Source: Bradysia coprophila (lineage: Eukaryota; Arthropoda; Insecta; Diptera; Sciaridae). Taken from it: DNA of 64,000 nucleotides. Shown here one piece after another: positions 22,260 through 35,129 of this stretch. The stretch covers positions 452,261 through 516,260 of the forward strand of contig NW_023503325.1 of NCBI RefSeq assembly GCF_014529535.1. Direction: 5' to 3'. Under the pieces are notes generated by a model, which saw only the letters and a program-made list of their open reading frames with translations, was not told where the DNA came from and did not search any database. Every line of letters begins with the position of its first letter. The first letter of the stretch is position 1. A program made the position numbers and the translations under genes.

Positions 22260-22882
22260 GCTGTGTGGCTGGTCGGAGGGGTTCAAAAACCGAAAACATG
22301 GACTTCTCTTACAGAAATTCCTCCAGTTACTTGAAACGTATAATGTCGTTTGGGGTGTCATTAGAAAGGTAGTTGCATGTACTTCCGGGGAAAATAGGGT
22401 CTTATAGTGTTTAAAATTCATCCACACTGATATATGTGCACTGTGCAGTTGTAGTTTTCAACCGAAAAAAGACAGAAAACTCACACTTTTCTTACAGAAA
22501 TTTCTCTTTAGAAAGGTAATTTTATATTGTTTCAGGGTTTCAGGGGGTTTGGAAGCGTCTTTGATGAAATATGAGAATTGGAAATGTTTAAGTGCTTATA
22601 TTTCATCCAAGATGCTTCCAAACTTCCATAATACCATATATGCCCTGAAACAACATAAAATAAAACACCCCACACGACCTTGTTCGGCTCGTGTACATCG
22701 AGAAATTTCTATAAGAAAAGTGTAAGCTTTCAGTCCTTTTCGGTTGAGAACTACAACTACACATATCTCAGTGTGGATGAATTTTAAACCCAATAACACC
22801 AAGCTTGCCTTGGAAGTTCATGCTATTACCTTTCTAATGACACCCCACACAAATTTCGCAAGTTTTCGGTTTTTGACCATTG
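22260..22882. mobile_element. Family E foldback, roughly 300-bp arms
   Basis: The arm from about 22260 to 22572 is mirrored by about 22598-22882. Matching blocks include GGGGTGTCATTAGAAAGGTA with its mirror near 22830, AATTCATCCACACTGA with its mirror near 22773, and CACACTTTTCTTA. The loop is about 25 bases. The same family occurs at 4245-4385 and 32815-34190. Confidence 0.8.
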
Positions 22883-25519
22883 ATTAACCAGGTCATTTAA
22901 CTTGGTGAATCACGGTAAATCACTGTTTTAATTTTTTGGTAAATCAAAGTGATTCGTACATAATATTACCTCCGCCCATATAACCTTGTATAAGCCGATT
23001 GAGAATGTAATCGTTCACTACCTACTAGTATTTGTATTCGAGCATGTTACTCAGAAATCTACGTAATGAACATGTGGATTTAAATTGAAAGGCTGGTATT
23101 AGCTTTTCATAATTTAGATCGTTCGAAATTCAGATTTTATAAAGGCGGCCAATAAGGGAGTATGATGGTTCGGTGGATCGAAATGGAAGTGGTCCACAAA
23201 AAGTTCTTGTCTTCCCCAGATGTCAAACATTGATTTTAAAAAATTCTGAGGAATCATTCACAAAACCGATGGGGTAAAATTGTCGAGTTTTGGTGTGCCC
23301 ATGTATTTCGACCTCTCTACCAAAAAACAGTCGTAACAATCGTCGACTTGAAAATTCTTAAATCGATAGACAACGCCGATAGAGGAAAATTCTCGAGATT
23401 GATCAAAATTCTCCAATTAGGAATTTCAGAAATTTTTAAGAATTTCAATAATTTGAATTCTTGAAAATGCTATCAATCAAAAATTCAAAAATTTTCAACA
23501 TTCAGTTCTTGAAAATTCCCAAAATTTTTGAAAATTCTCGTAATTTTCGAGATCCTGAAAATAGATCCTGCTTCCAAGCAGGCAGACATGTCCATCATTG
23601 AACCAACTTAATAGTCTTTTATTCGTCCGACACATTGATCGACTTCGAAGGGTTAATTGAGGCATTAAAGGGAAAGTAACAGTTAACCCTTTCGAGTTAA
23701 CTCTAATTGATTTTATTTTTCATTTGTTCTTATAAATCAGCCCCCTATTGCAAGCTTCAACACAAACATTTTACTACATTTCGTCTGAGAATATCTAACG
23801 CACGTCTGAATGTCTAACGCTTCAAACGGCCATGCTCAAGAAGGGAAATATGCAAGTGTTTAATGCCACATTAATGTCAAAAATGCCTAACTTTCAATCA
23901 AGCATTCTTCTGAAGCATTAACGTTCTCAGCAAAAATAACATCTCTCTAAATTGCAAAAAAAACCTAACCAACCGCAAGCAAACTACACTGCTGATGTTA
24001 GAGATCGAACAAATTATTGAAAGTAATTTTATGCAAAATTAAAGTTTTTGGCAATCGTTGCCATTATAACACATAATTCATTTCAATCCAATCAAATCAA
24101 ATTAAATTACATTTCTATTTGAATCGTAAAACGTTTTGTGGTAGAGAACATGCAGAAACGACGAAAATACAAAAGCGTTCACGTGCAATGCGCGCGTATA
24201 TAGAAATATGACGGTTTTCAACACACAGGATATTCATGTGATTGTAATCTGAATGAATGCTCAAATCGTATTATAATAATTCGTGTTCGGTATACCTTGT
24301 CATGTGAGCTTTGAATGTACTTAAAAAACAGGTAAAGCTGCGCTGGAGTCGCAAAATGTGTCTATGTGTCTACTAACCTGCCATCCCGTGTTATCTTGTG
24401 TCAAAATCAATTTCTATAAAAATCAAACTCAGTCACTGATTCTCATTGTCTGCATCACTAGAAAAGGTTTAACCACCTAAAAATACGCACCATGTCAAAA
24501 GCAACATGATTGACTCACAATTGCAAGCCTTGAGCTTTCGAGTTTCTAAATAAAAAATTTGATGTTCGAAAGCTCGCAAAAGCTACGATAATAAAAAATT
24601 AATCTCTTCGTGTCGACGTAACCAGACAGATATCCAAATAATATAAACTTTGAAGTCAATGCAAAACTTCAACGGATCAGACAAACTACGGTTTCCTTAA
24701 TTCGGGTTTAAGTTCAAGCAAAGAACCTCCATGCCTCCCTCTAAACTTTAGAGTCTAAAGTGCACATATTTTTCTAAATGATTCTGCTCATAGAAAAATT
24801 ATGAAATGGCTGCAGACCCTCATCTTCCATTTTTGATTAAAACCGTTTTAAAGACCATGGATTTGATTGTAACTTTAAGATGCGAAACTGCGAGGCGCTC
24901 AAAGCAACTTGACAACTTCTTACGCTTTGCTTTCAATGCTTCAGACGTTTTTTTTTCTTCAATATTTGTTAGGTTTTTTCGCCCTAATGTTGAAAAAGTG
25001 CTAAAGCAAGTCGACTGGTCCAAGGTAAATATAGTGTGGCTGTAATGTGTGGCATTACCTCTACACTCCATTTTACCTTGGGTATGTCGGTCTTTTGAGA
25101 GGACATCTCTGAAATTTGCATTTGCTGTTACATACAAAGTTCTCCCATAGTCAAATGAACAAAAATGTTGATACTCATGCAGTTCTTGTGAACTTGTCAG
25201 TGAACATAATTATTATATGTTATGGATGGGTTATACATTTGTATCATCCATCATCGTATAACATTAGCGAATTATAAGAAAAATGACATTCGATTTAATT
25301 AGCTAGGATGATTTTCCTTTCAATTTATCAAAACAAATCAAAATAATTAATTTACATCGTTGTCCTATTTGAAACACAGACAAATCAATGAAATTTCACT
25401 TTTCTTATAATTCGGTATTGTTACATGTCCAGTTTTTCACTTTAACTTTTCATTTCTTCACTGTTTCTTCCTGCATCCGAAGAGGTTAATAAACTCAGTT
25501 TATATGTGGGTTCTGCTCT
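22883..25519. other. AT-rich intergenic DNA, no gene seen
   Basis: The stretch 23340-23560 is a degenerate simple repeat of AAATTTCTTGAAAATTC-like words. A small hairpin around GAGCTTTCGAG lies near 24530-24580. An open frame at 24806-25045 lacks family resemblance. No gene supported. Confidence 0.4.
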
Positions 25520-26065
25520 AATCTGAATCCTGCTCTAATTTGCATAAGTAACTATAGTCTTTAGTGCAAATTATTTGTAGTTGATTTTTCATAGTTAAGT
25601 CTTTTTTGGAAATTATTTCTAAAATTATTTATTTATTGTCACTTTTTCGAGTTAAGTCTCTTATTAAATTTTTTTATTTAGAAGATAAGTTAAGTTCCTT
25701 ATGCAAATTAGGGCAGAATCAGGCAAGGGATGTTTTCGTAAAAACATTTTTCAATTGTTTCCATAGTTTTGCATTACTACCCTAATTTACATAGGGGACT
25801 TAACTCTTTTTTCATAAATAAAAAATGTAATAAGAGACTTAACTCGAAAAAGTGACAATAAATAATTTTCAGAAAATACTTAACTTTGGAAAATGTTTGA
25901 ACATAATTTGGATAATGAACTTAGCTTTGGAAAACCATTGAAAATAATTTGTAAAAAGTATTTTTGAAAGTTAATTGTTGAAAAGACTTAAGTCGAGAAA
26001 AAGTGACAACAAATAATTGGCACAAAAGACTTAAGTCCCTTATGGAAATTAGGGCAGTAATTAGG
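25520..26065. repeat. Three-part inverted repeat cluster
   Basis: The block AATTAGGGCAG next to AGTTAAGTCC-like sequence, AGTGACAATAAATAATT and TAATAAGAGACTTAACTCG appears inverted at 25620-25720 and direct at 25785-25880, with a third diverged copy at 25980-26060. Confidence 0.6.
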
Positions 26066-27388
26066 GTTATATTTTGCAAACAAAGTTTTCGGTTTTACCT
26101 TCTCTCTTTATTTACTTTGCACACTGATCTATGTGTCTGGATCTCGTCTTCATTTTGTTATAATATAAATTTTTCTTTTCTTTTAATCAAGCTAAAAAAA
26201 CGCTGATTTACTTCCAAGCATTGTTTGTCCAATTGGATCTCATTTTGTTTTTTTGAATGTTGGGACGATTTATAAATTTATTTAAAAAACAACTTAATTA
26301 ATTTTATTTTATAAGTGTAGTGTAGACATAAAATTGGATGATCTTTTAACGAATCAGAAGTATACCTTTTGTAAAAAACCATTTTATAAACTATAAATAG
26401 AAGAATGGATGAAAATTGTCGTAAGTTTGTTCTAAAAAAATGAAATATTTTATTAAAAATTTAGTGCCTAAATATGAAATGTTTTACGAAATAAATAAAT
26501 TAATCAATTATATTTTCAGAATCGAAAACATTGTGAATGTTAAAAGTAAAGCATAAAATATAAATTAATAAAACAAAAAAATTTATTTAAAAAAAACGAA
26601 AGATTTTTTTTTTCCCTGATCATGAACCTTAAACTCCAACAGCATAAACTGGTGATATGGAATAATTTTCCCAGCATATCATTTAATAATTAAAATAAAT
26701 TAATTTTCCACACTTCACACTCATAATTGATGAAACATAAAACTGACATCTGCAAGTCTAATATATCACATCAGAACGATATTACAAATTGTATATATAT
26801 CGTAATACCCTTTTCACCACAAATATTTTCCATCATTAAACTTTTATAACTCGAACAATAATTTTTTTGGAAGAATTCCATGCAATACGCAAGAGCAAAA
26901 AAAAACAACCAAACACTGCTCTCTATTCCTCGAAAACACGATCGAACGAACAAAAAATTGTCATGCCCTTTTTTCGGGTCAAATCGAGGAAAAACCGATC
27001 TTATTCAAAGGCCTCAGTGTTCAAATGAGCCGAAATGGGAAAAAAAAACATGTTGAGCATGTTTATGGTAAATGTGCTTGTACGTTCATCCCACTTCCTT
27101 TTCAATACTTGTAATATACGAGCGTGATCAGAGTGTTTTGTGTTATGATTCGGTTTCTTCTCATTAATCTAAATATGGGTAACCGTGCAACAAGTAGCAC
27201 GAACACGAAAGTAAAATTTCACTTAACAAATTCGAAATAAGATTTGTTTTACCTTCAAATAGTGCAATTAGAGGCCAGTGAGTGTAAAAATACCGACAGC
27301 CTAGTGTAACATCACTGGCTCCGAGGCCCCCTTCCAGTTACGAGCTCTCAAATTGAAAAACGAATGATACAGCTTTCTTTTTCTTAAC
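26066..27388. other. AT-rich intergenic DNA, no gene seen
   Basis: Long A and T runs, especially 26560-26610. No coding frame, RNA gene or clear element recognised. Confidence 0.4.
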
Positions 27389-27543
27389 CAATACTCTCTC
27401 TAGCAAACAAACTACATTTATTAAAGTGGTAAAGACGTTCGTGAGTCTGTTCACTTTAGGCCTTATGAAGAAGCAGGCTTTCTCAAACCTATTTTACCGT
27501 AATTAGATTTTTTAAGATAGTTTGTTTGCTAGAGAGTGTATTG
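27389..27543. mobile_element. 155-bp MITE with 7-bp target duplication
   Basis: It begins CAATACTCTCTCTAGCAAAC and ends with the mirror GTTTGCTAGAGAGTGTATTG (one mismatch). TCTTAAC lies directly on both sides (27382-27388 and 27544-27550), a likely target-site duplication. No coding capacity. Confidence 0.85.
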
Positions 27544-28544
27544 TCTTAACAAATTCAACAAGTTTCACTTTGAAGTATTAGATTCGGTTTACACTGAGTG
27601 TATGAAACGGCATTCACCTAAATCTATTAAATGAATAACACTTTCGCGTTAAACAATTAAATCAGAAAATATAGAAATGTTTTATCACACTAGTGCGGAA
27701 AAATCTCTATTTTGATATCAATTTTGATATCAAAATGACACATAAAAAATTTACATTTTGAAATCAAAGTGAAAAAAATCATTTTTGCAGCTGCTTGATC
27801 GCTAAACTCAATTCAAACATATTACTATCCAAGGGAAGATATCAAATTACACTAGGCACACAATCTGTTTCCATCATAGCAGAGGTAATACATAAAACAT
27901 AAAATGTCATACCCATCTATGACCAAAATATATTTTGACCTCACGCCTTTCGAATAACCATTATTCTGTATGCCTCTTCCTCACATCATCGGCAGTTTTC
28001 AACTTTACCGTTTGCAATATGACACTAACAAACGAAAGACTCTTCTGTCATCGTTTTAGATACTTGATCAAAAACAAAGGGCATGTAAATGTGCGTGAAA
28101 ATTGATACACTAAAAGGCTACGAATGAATATAAAATAACAAAAAAAATCGTTCAAATTGAAAATTTCACAGGACAACAGAAGTTCACATATATACGGAAA
28201 TATTAAGATTTTAATGTTTGAGAAAATAGATTAATGCGTTCAACATGCAAGAGGACCTACAACGTTGTTCAAATAAGATGCGAACAGAGATTTAAGGATT
28301 TTTTTGTTATTTGCTGTAAAATGATATAATTTCAACCGTTCAGAAACAACTCGACTTCTGTGATCTGTTATCGACAACGACGTTATCGACAATAAACGAT
28401 GAAACTAAGCTTAGTGTTCGGTATCATTATCATTTGGTAACTCGAGAAGAATCTGATTTTACAATTGGTATTGGGTAAGTCAGCTGCCAAAGAAGAAATT
28501 CGTTTGTCGCCATTGGCATTAGAAAAATAATTATAAAACAAAAA
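27544..28544. other. AT-rich intergenic DNA, no gene seen
   Basis: Contains a local palindrome of ATTTTGATATCA near 27710-27740 and TGTTATCGACAACG near 28366. No gene recognised. Confidence 0.4.
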
Positions 28545-29052
28545 CATAGCTAACGCCGACCCGTACGAAACACCTATTCGTGTCAAAAGCCTTTAATGTG
28601 GAACTCTTCAGTTCTCTTACTTCATATTCTTCTCTACTGAAAAGCTATTCGCCCTTGAAAATCACTTACATTATCCACTCTTTGCCTAGTTATCATATAC
28701 AAATAAATTGCCGGAGGCAATATAGACAGCACCGTACGAAGTCATCTTTCATAAATTCCTATTTAAACATCTATATACCGCTATATTTACCTATATTTCA
28801 CTATAAATAAACATTCCACAGATGAATATGCTATTATATAGCTCTATATGCCTGTATATAGCTCTATATGCCTGTATATAGCTATTTATGCCTGTATATA
28901 GTTATATATAGATGTCCATATATGGAATGCCTAAAGCACCCCACACACATAACCAATTAATTCTATGTCAACAGAAACTCTCTAAGTACCATTTTTCCCA
29001 CTTTGTATCACTTTTACTAAAATACAATATGGCAGCCGGCAGCCATTTTGTT
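28545..29052. mobile_element. Dispersed element family J, copy 1
   Basis: It starts AACATAGCTAACGCCGACCC and runs to GGCAGCCATTTTGTTAG; about 490 bases match the reverse complement of 38235-38725. Shared blocks include ATTGCCGGAGGCAATATAGA and CACCCCACACACATAA. No protein-like frame. The two copies differ in the number of internal GCTCTATATGCC units. Confidence 0.75.
28834..28912. repeat. 20-bp minisatellite inside family J
   Basis: About four units of AGCTCTATATGCCTGTATAT with small changes. The matching copy near 38395-38430 has fewer units, so the array changed in length after the copies separated. Confidence 0.8.
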
Positions 29053-29356
29053 AGGACCAGCTCCCAGCTCCCAGCTCTAGAACCTGAGCATTTCATGTAT
29101 TTTTATTGGACTTTTTCCTTTTTTATTGTATTTTTGTCATTTTGAGGTAATTAGATGACGTCCTAACACTTAAAATCAGTTCTTGTTAGTCAATTAATAT
29201 CTGAGCCCTAGAAGTCTGATCTCAAACACATTTTTTCTGGGATTCCAACAATATAAAGTTTTCAATGATCACGCTATTTTTATGCTACAAATATTTGTTA
29301 GCCCTGCCATCAACATAATTTCTTCTCTAACGTAATTTTGGTTTCTAGAATTGTGT

Positions 29357-29512
29357 GTTAGTCGAAGGGAAAACTACGCGAGCAAATACTGGGACAGGTG
29401 CTATTGGTGATCAATAGAAGGAAATAGTGCGTCAATAGATGCATCATTGCTCATTATGCACCAATGGAAGTAGGTGAAACAGAGTTTCCGCGCGTAGTTT
29501 CCCTTTCGATGT
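29357..29512. mobile_element. MITE of about 155 bp
   Basis: CGAAGGGAAAACTACGCG is mirrored by CGCGTAGTTTCCCTTTCG, with weak mirroring inward around ACCTATTTC-like blocks. Flanking bases are similar (GTGTTAGT and ATGTGAGT) but not identical. Confidence 0.7.
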
Positions 29513-31816
29513 GAGTCCCGTCGTCGATCTTTTACCAGCTTAGTTGAGTAATTCCGGCGTATTCTGTGACTTCTTACATTTCTAGGACTCGAAAAACATG
29601 CGCGTCGGTTCAGGGGTTCAGTAGCTATTTGACTTTTATAGTAATTTATGCAACCGAGGTGCAAAGTACATTATTAGGCTCTAGATGTGTAAATATGGCT
29701 CGGGGCCGGAGGCCTTGTATCTGGTATCTGGATACGAGATATCAAATTACTTAACTTGGAACTATAATATACTATTATACAAATCGCCCTGAAAAGAACC
29801 TGAATGAACCACATAGGAATCGAAACAAATTCATTGAACCCCAAATGGAAAGATTTAATTTGTCTAAGTAATTTGTTAAATCTAAAATCAGAAATATTGG
29901 ATTACGTTTCGTCAAAAAAAAGAAGCTGGATTTTCAGCTAAATAATAATATTAATGAAATTGAAAATCATCGACTTAATAAAACATAAAAAGTACAAGAA
30001 ATTCCATAAATGCCAAGGACTTCAATAGCAAACACCGAAAGTGTTTGTGAAACTGGAAACTCTAATATGAACACGACGACACACACATGTGCGAGCACAT
30101 TTTTCAATAAATCATCTTTTTTACATTAATGTTCGGTTCGGAAAGAAAACTGATTTATTGGTTGAGTTAAGGCATTATGATTCCAATTTTTTTGTTTTTT
30201 GTTCGAGGGATTTATGGGGGAAGAGAATTGAATTGATTTTGTAGCTTCCCGATGATTAGTGTTTTAACTGTTTGATCAGTTTAATTTGAGTCTACAATTT
30301 TCGACCAAATTTTATGATCTTGGTCCTTCGAGAACTTGACTTGAGACATTTGTAATCAAACATTTTTTCATGACTTTTTACTGCGTGATACACTGAACGA
30401 ACATGTTTCATTAACAACCTCGGGTACTTGAGAATTTAAAAAAAAATCGTAAATAATCAATGGCAATAACCTGATAAGATACTGGATTGGTGTTGGACGT
30501 GTGTATTAAAATACACCTCTCGTAGACCTCGTCACAACAATTCCAAAATTGAATTAAATTCGAAAAATTAAAAAATGTATGAAAATGATGAGATTGATAA
30601 ACGTGTATTTATAGTGGACCTCTTTATCTGTTGGGTTTTTTTTGGGATGAGTGCAAAAATATTGCACACGAAACCTACAATTTGATAAATATCAGTACCA
30701 TCCATTGTCTCTACTTTTTCTTAGTTTAAGTTATCATTTTCAGTTACAGTTTCAATATGAATTCCTTTAATAAATCCGGTTTGAAACGACCGATTTTTTT
30801 ACTTTGACAAAAGAGTTTTCTCTCAACAATCATTATATAATAATAGACGTGTATACATGATTATGTGGGTGCGGTAAAACATCTTGCAAATCATTTATCG
30901 CACTAGTTCGATATAATACGTTCATATGACACGCAAGCAAGCTATGTAAGTATCGAATTCGATCACTGAATTGTCTACTGCAATGTCGAAATATTCATAA
31001 TTGGTAACCCGCTTCAGTATCTGAATTAAGTAAACTTACACACTGAATACATTGTAGTGGATGTTACACATATCAGTGCACAAATTGACACAATTTGTAC
31101 TGTAGAAGGTGTCTCGTTTCATGTATGTGTGGAATGTGCTAGTATAGTTAACGATGTTTTTTTGCATGAAAATAATGAATCTTTTGACTAAAATTGTGTT
31201 AATTTGTGGTGATTTTGACACATTAGGAAATGGGGGTTTTGCGCACACGATGTGTTGTTGAACTCGCTTCGCTCGACAAGTCACAATCCCACTCACTAAT
31301 CAGTTAGCAAAATAGGTATTGAAGAAAATTTGTAAAATTCAGATCGTTCTTTATAAAAGTCTTTACTTCAACCCATCGATATAATATACTGTAGATAATG
31401 AGAGAAGAAGAACGAAATTTCGGAAATATAGCACGCATACAAGTGCAAAAAATACGAATCACAACACAAAACGAAGAGACAAAGGAAATTGAGAAATGCA
31501 GAGTTTCAATTATTTTCAAATATTTGTATGACATTATTTCGCGCGCTTTCTCAAAACGTAAGTTACGTTACACATACATTCATGTGATCTTTCCGCATAA
31601 AGTTGCTTTGACATAACTTATCTACCATTATATTATATCGATGTCAACCAAAGTTTGCAGCTTCTTATTGTCGTTGTTGTCATAGATAATTAGCAGTTCT
31701 TAACCTTTCAGAAACGGGAAGCCCATCTATTGGGAATCATATGGACAATTAAAAATTAACTGAATTTTAAGTAAAATGAATACATCAGTGTCAAATAGCG
31801 GTTTCTTCTCTGTAAA
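29513..31816. other. AT-rich intergenic DNA, no gene seen
   Basis: Only short frames without family resemblance. A small CGCTTCGCTCG palindrome lies near 31265, and a decayed GTTGTTGTCATAGATAATTA (family K end) near 31670. Confidence 0.4.
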
Positions 31817-31981
31817 AGTGTCAACTAAGCTGTCAATTTCACAAAGTTAACCTCAAAAGATGTTTCGTTCACAAAGCCGCCGCTTGAAATGTATGAAAAT
31901 TTGTGTGGCGTCTCACAACCCAATACTTTTTTGTTCGATTTGAGGTTAGCATTGTGAAATTGACAACTTATTTGACAGCTC
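31817..31981. mobile_element. MITE with about 44-bp inverted ends
   Basis: GCTGTCAATTTCACAAAGTT then AACCTCAAA on the left is mirrored by TTTGAGGTTAGC then ATTGTGAAATTGACAA on the right. No coding capacity. Confidence 0.8.
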
Positions 31982-32089
31982 AAACGACATTGACAATGAT
32001 CTATTGTTCGTCGTTTTTTAATTCGAATCTGCAGTAATCACCGTCGACACCATCATTAAATAAATGATTAAATCTGGTAATTCTATTGT

Positions 32090-32350
32090 TTACAGTAATC
32101 GCTTAGTGTTCGATAAAAAATCTGTCACTTCTTTGATTTAACCGGACGTTTGCTATTAAAAGAGAACACTTAAATGAGCTCATCATTTTATTATTGCCGT
32201 TGTTGTCGATAACAGATGACAGTTTCACGACAACAGTATCAATATATTTTAATTTGAATCTGTTACTTCACTTGTGTTGAGTATATCATAGTGATTAAAA
32301 CAGAATCTTTTACTTCGTTTGTCTTACACACATTTTCAGATAGAAGTCGA
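32090..32350. repeat. Dispersed family K sequence
   Basis: GTTGTTGTCGATAACAGATG (32197 onward), AATCTTTTACTTCGTTTGTC and TTACACACATTTTC recur at 41165-41300 in a different arrangement. A related CGATAACAGATG end is seen at 2615-2632 and 20272-20285. Confidence 0.55.
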
Positions 32351-32814
32351 GAACGGTAAGGGCTCATTGCTTATTTTTACCTTACCTAGCCATTGGAAGT
32401 TTTTTTTTCTCGGTAGTAAGTCACCACACTGCATATTATGGTGCAATATTTTCCGGAAGCAGGCGTACACTTCCACTGGAAAGCTTTCAAAAATGGTTAA
32501 TTATTATCTGTTGACGACAGACAACTAGGTCCCACCGGTATGGGTGGGTCAGATCCCTTGACTGTTGTGTACATATTTGAAAATTTAAATGAAACAATTA
32601 AAGGCGTTCCTAGTCGAGTTAGTTTTGATCAATAATCAGTAATTTATTTACAGATGTAATTTACTGACTTCAATTCCACATTTCAAACAGAACCCTACCA
32701 CTGTTGAACTACTCGACAGATTATCCTCGTTTTCAAACTCGAGCAGGGTAAATGCAATCGTCAGCCCTAAACTAGCCCCAAATTAAGTATTAATTATACA
32801 AATATATTAAGGGA

Positions 32815-34190
32815 TTCTTTTGGACAACCTGACGAAATCGTACGCATCATCCAGTGAATTTTTTATATGTGTCTAGGTAGCTATTGGTCCCTAGAAGTCT
32901 AAACCACTTTCATAAAAATTCCTCGATTGTTGTGTGGCCAGCGAGAGGTGATCGAAAACCAAAAACAAGCACTTTTCCAGGTACATGTCGTTGGCCTCCC
33001 CACCATTTAGTGCTGCGTGGGGATTAGGCCTATCATTTAGTGCTCGTTTAGTGCTGTCGAATGAGCCCTCACCCGAGTTTGGTGCTGTTCAGGGACAAGA
33101 GAAAAATGTATTTGAAAGTATGACATATGTCACTTTTTACATTTGACTCAGGATGGGTACTTAACATATTGAAATCTATGCCTATGATTTAGTGCTCATT
33201 TAGTGCTGGCAAATGAGACCGGTCTCGAGTTTGGTGCTGTCTGTTGAGCCAAGATATTAAACTTTTTGTGAAAAAAGCATGTCGTTTTGGGGCTTTTGGC
33301 TTGAAATTAAAAATATTTTAATTTTATATTTGGGCTATTTAATGTACTCATTTAGTGCTGGCGAATGAGCCCTCACTCGAGGTTGGTGCTGCCACCTGAC
33401 CTGAGATATTACACTTTTACAGTAATCTTGAAAAATTCAATATCTCAGGTCAGATGGCAGCACTAAACTCGAGTGAGGGCTCATTCGCCAGCACTAAATG
33501 AGTACTTTATTGAGCCGCAAATATAAAATTAAAATATTTTTAATTTCGATCCAAAAACCCCAAAACGACATGCTTTTTCCACAAAAAGTTTAATATCTTG
33601 GCTCAACAGACAGCACCAAACTCGAGACCGGTCTCATTTTCCAGCACTAAATAAGCACTAAACTATAAACCTAACTTGTAACATGTTGCGAGTCCATTCA
33701 CTCCCAGCATATTCAAATGACATATTTATGGCCTTCAACTATGTTTTTCACTGATAGGAGAGTCTGGTAAGTCTTATAAGTGGTACTATTCGGCAGCACT
33801 GAACAAGCACTAAATTACTGACATATTTCAAACGAATGAGTGAGGGCTCATTCGACAGCACTAAGCGAGCACTAAATGATAGGCCTAATCCCCACGCAGC
33901 ACTAAATGGTGGGGGTGCCAACGACATGTACCTCACTTTTCCCATGAGAATTTCTCCAGATACACGAAACGTACAAGGTCGTGTGATGCTATTATAAATA
34001 TGACTGTATGTACTTTCGGGGCAAACCGTCTTATACGCGGGTAGAATTCACCTACAATGAGATATGAGTAGTTGCAAATAGGGGTAAAAACTTGATAATT
34101 TCGGCAAATCTCTAACGGTTGCTGACCATTCGAAACGTATCGAAAACACAAGGACTTTTGCCTCTGATTGCTACTGGTCTAAGCTTTTCA
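32815..34190. mobile_element. Family E copy split by a foldback insertion
   Basis: The left part (32815-32978) matches 4245-4385. The right part (33943-34150) matches 22310-22440 (AATTTCTCCAGATACACGAAACG, TGTACTTTCGGGG and AGAATTCACCTAC in short blocks). The foldback at 32979-33933 lies between them, in what would be continuous family E sequence. Confidence 0.7.
32979..33933. mobile_element. 955-bp foldback element with 9-bp target duplication
   Basis: The ends are AGGTACATGTCGTTGGC and its mirror. Terminal arms (32979-33072 and 33838-33933) hold ATTTAGTGCT and GAATGAGCCCTCAC. A second, nearly complete palindrome spans 33181-33672 around a short centre at about 33425, with mirrored AGCATGTCGTTTTGGGG and GAGACCGGTCTCGAGTTTGG blocks. 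About a dozen TTTAGTGCT words occur in the two orientations. CACTTTTCC lies on both sides (32970-32978 and 33934-33942). No transposase frame. Long inverted ends with a 9-bp duplication are known for Mutator-like and Drosophila Foldback elements; assignment to that group is inference. Confidence 0.88.
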
Positions 34191-34837
34191 ATGTCACCCA
34201 CCTTGCAAGGATAGTGTCTCGATGAGTGTGAATTTGAAGTGTAAATTTAACACCTAGTTCAGCTACTCAAAAAATTCCAACCACAAAAAATTTTACACAT
34301 TTTTTTTCTTATAGTAATTTCAACTGCTGGATAATATTTTCAAAATCGTTATATCTAAAACAATGACGGGAAGCCCGGGATGCGCATGTCTGCTCTAAAT
34401 TAGAGCAAACGCAGAATTTTTGTCTGGCGGTTTTGAGTATCATTGCCTACGACGGAAGTAAGCAAATAAATGTTCTTGAGACACATTTTTTTATATCCAC
34501 TGAGAAATGCTTTCAATTTCAGCAGGCTGTTTTTCAAAAGAATCCCTCATTTCCGGGGCGGATTAAGGTTTTCAGTACCACAGGCATATAAAAATGCAGC
34601 GCCAAATTTCAAAAATTCAGCGCCAATTTTGTTTTGTTTTTGCATTTTATTGCACGCATTTTAGAGAACATTATTTGAAATTTGTATGGTGAACGAGTTT
34701 CTCCAGCGCCAAGTGTTTCCAGCGGCCTGGGCACGGTACCGAAATTCCCATAGGTTAATCCGCCACTGCCTCATTAAGTCTACGCTAAAATGTTAAAACA
34801 ACTTTTTTCAAAACTTCAAACTCTCATTCGCCTTCCC
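34191..34837. other. Intergenic DNA, no gene seen
   Basis: Includes a short repeated phrase around CAGCGCCAA (34600-34720). No gene recognised. Confidence 0.35.
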
Positions 34838-34905
34838 TAAACGCGCCCTAAACAATAAGCCCTTACTGAACACAGCCCTAAATGGTGAGGGTGCTGGAGA
34901 CATGA
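34838..34905. repeat. Decayed end of the foldback family
   Basis: CCCTAAACAATAAGCCCTTA and CCCTAAATGGTGAGGGTGCT then GAGACATG resemble the right end of 32979-33933, with CCCTAAA in place of CACTAAA. It appears to be a diverged solo end. Confidence 0.55.
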
Positions 34906-35129
34906 AGCTGCAAAGTGCTACTGATCCACACGACCGATTTTGTAGAATTTGTAGAATTTGGTTTGAAATTACACGCTCTATAGTGGTCACTTGTTTGAAC
35001 TTGATTCTCAGTTGGATTCGGCGTTATGTGGTCGATATTGTTTGGGCTAAGGACCCTCATTTTCATTTTTTTGTTACGGACCCTCATCACGCCCCTCCTC
35101 AACAAAAAAGAATTTTTCCCGAAATCGGT

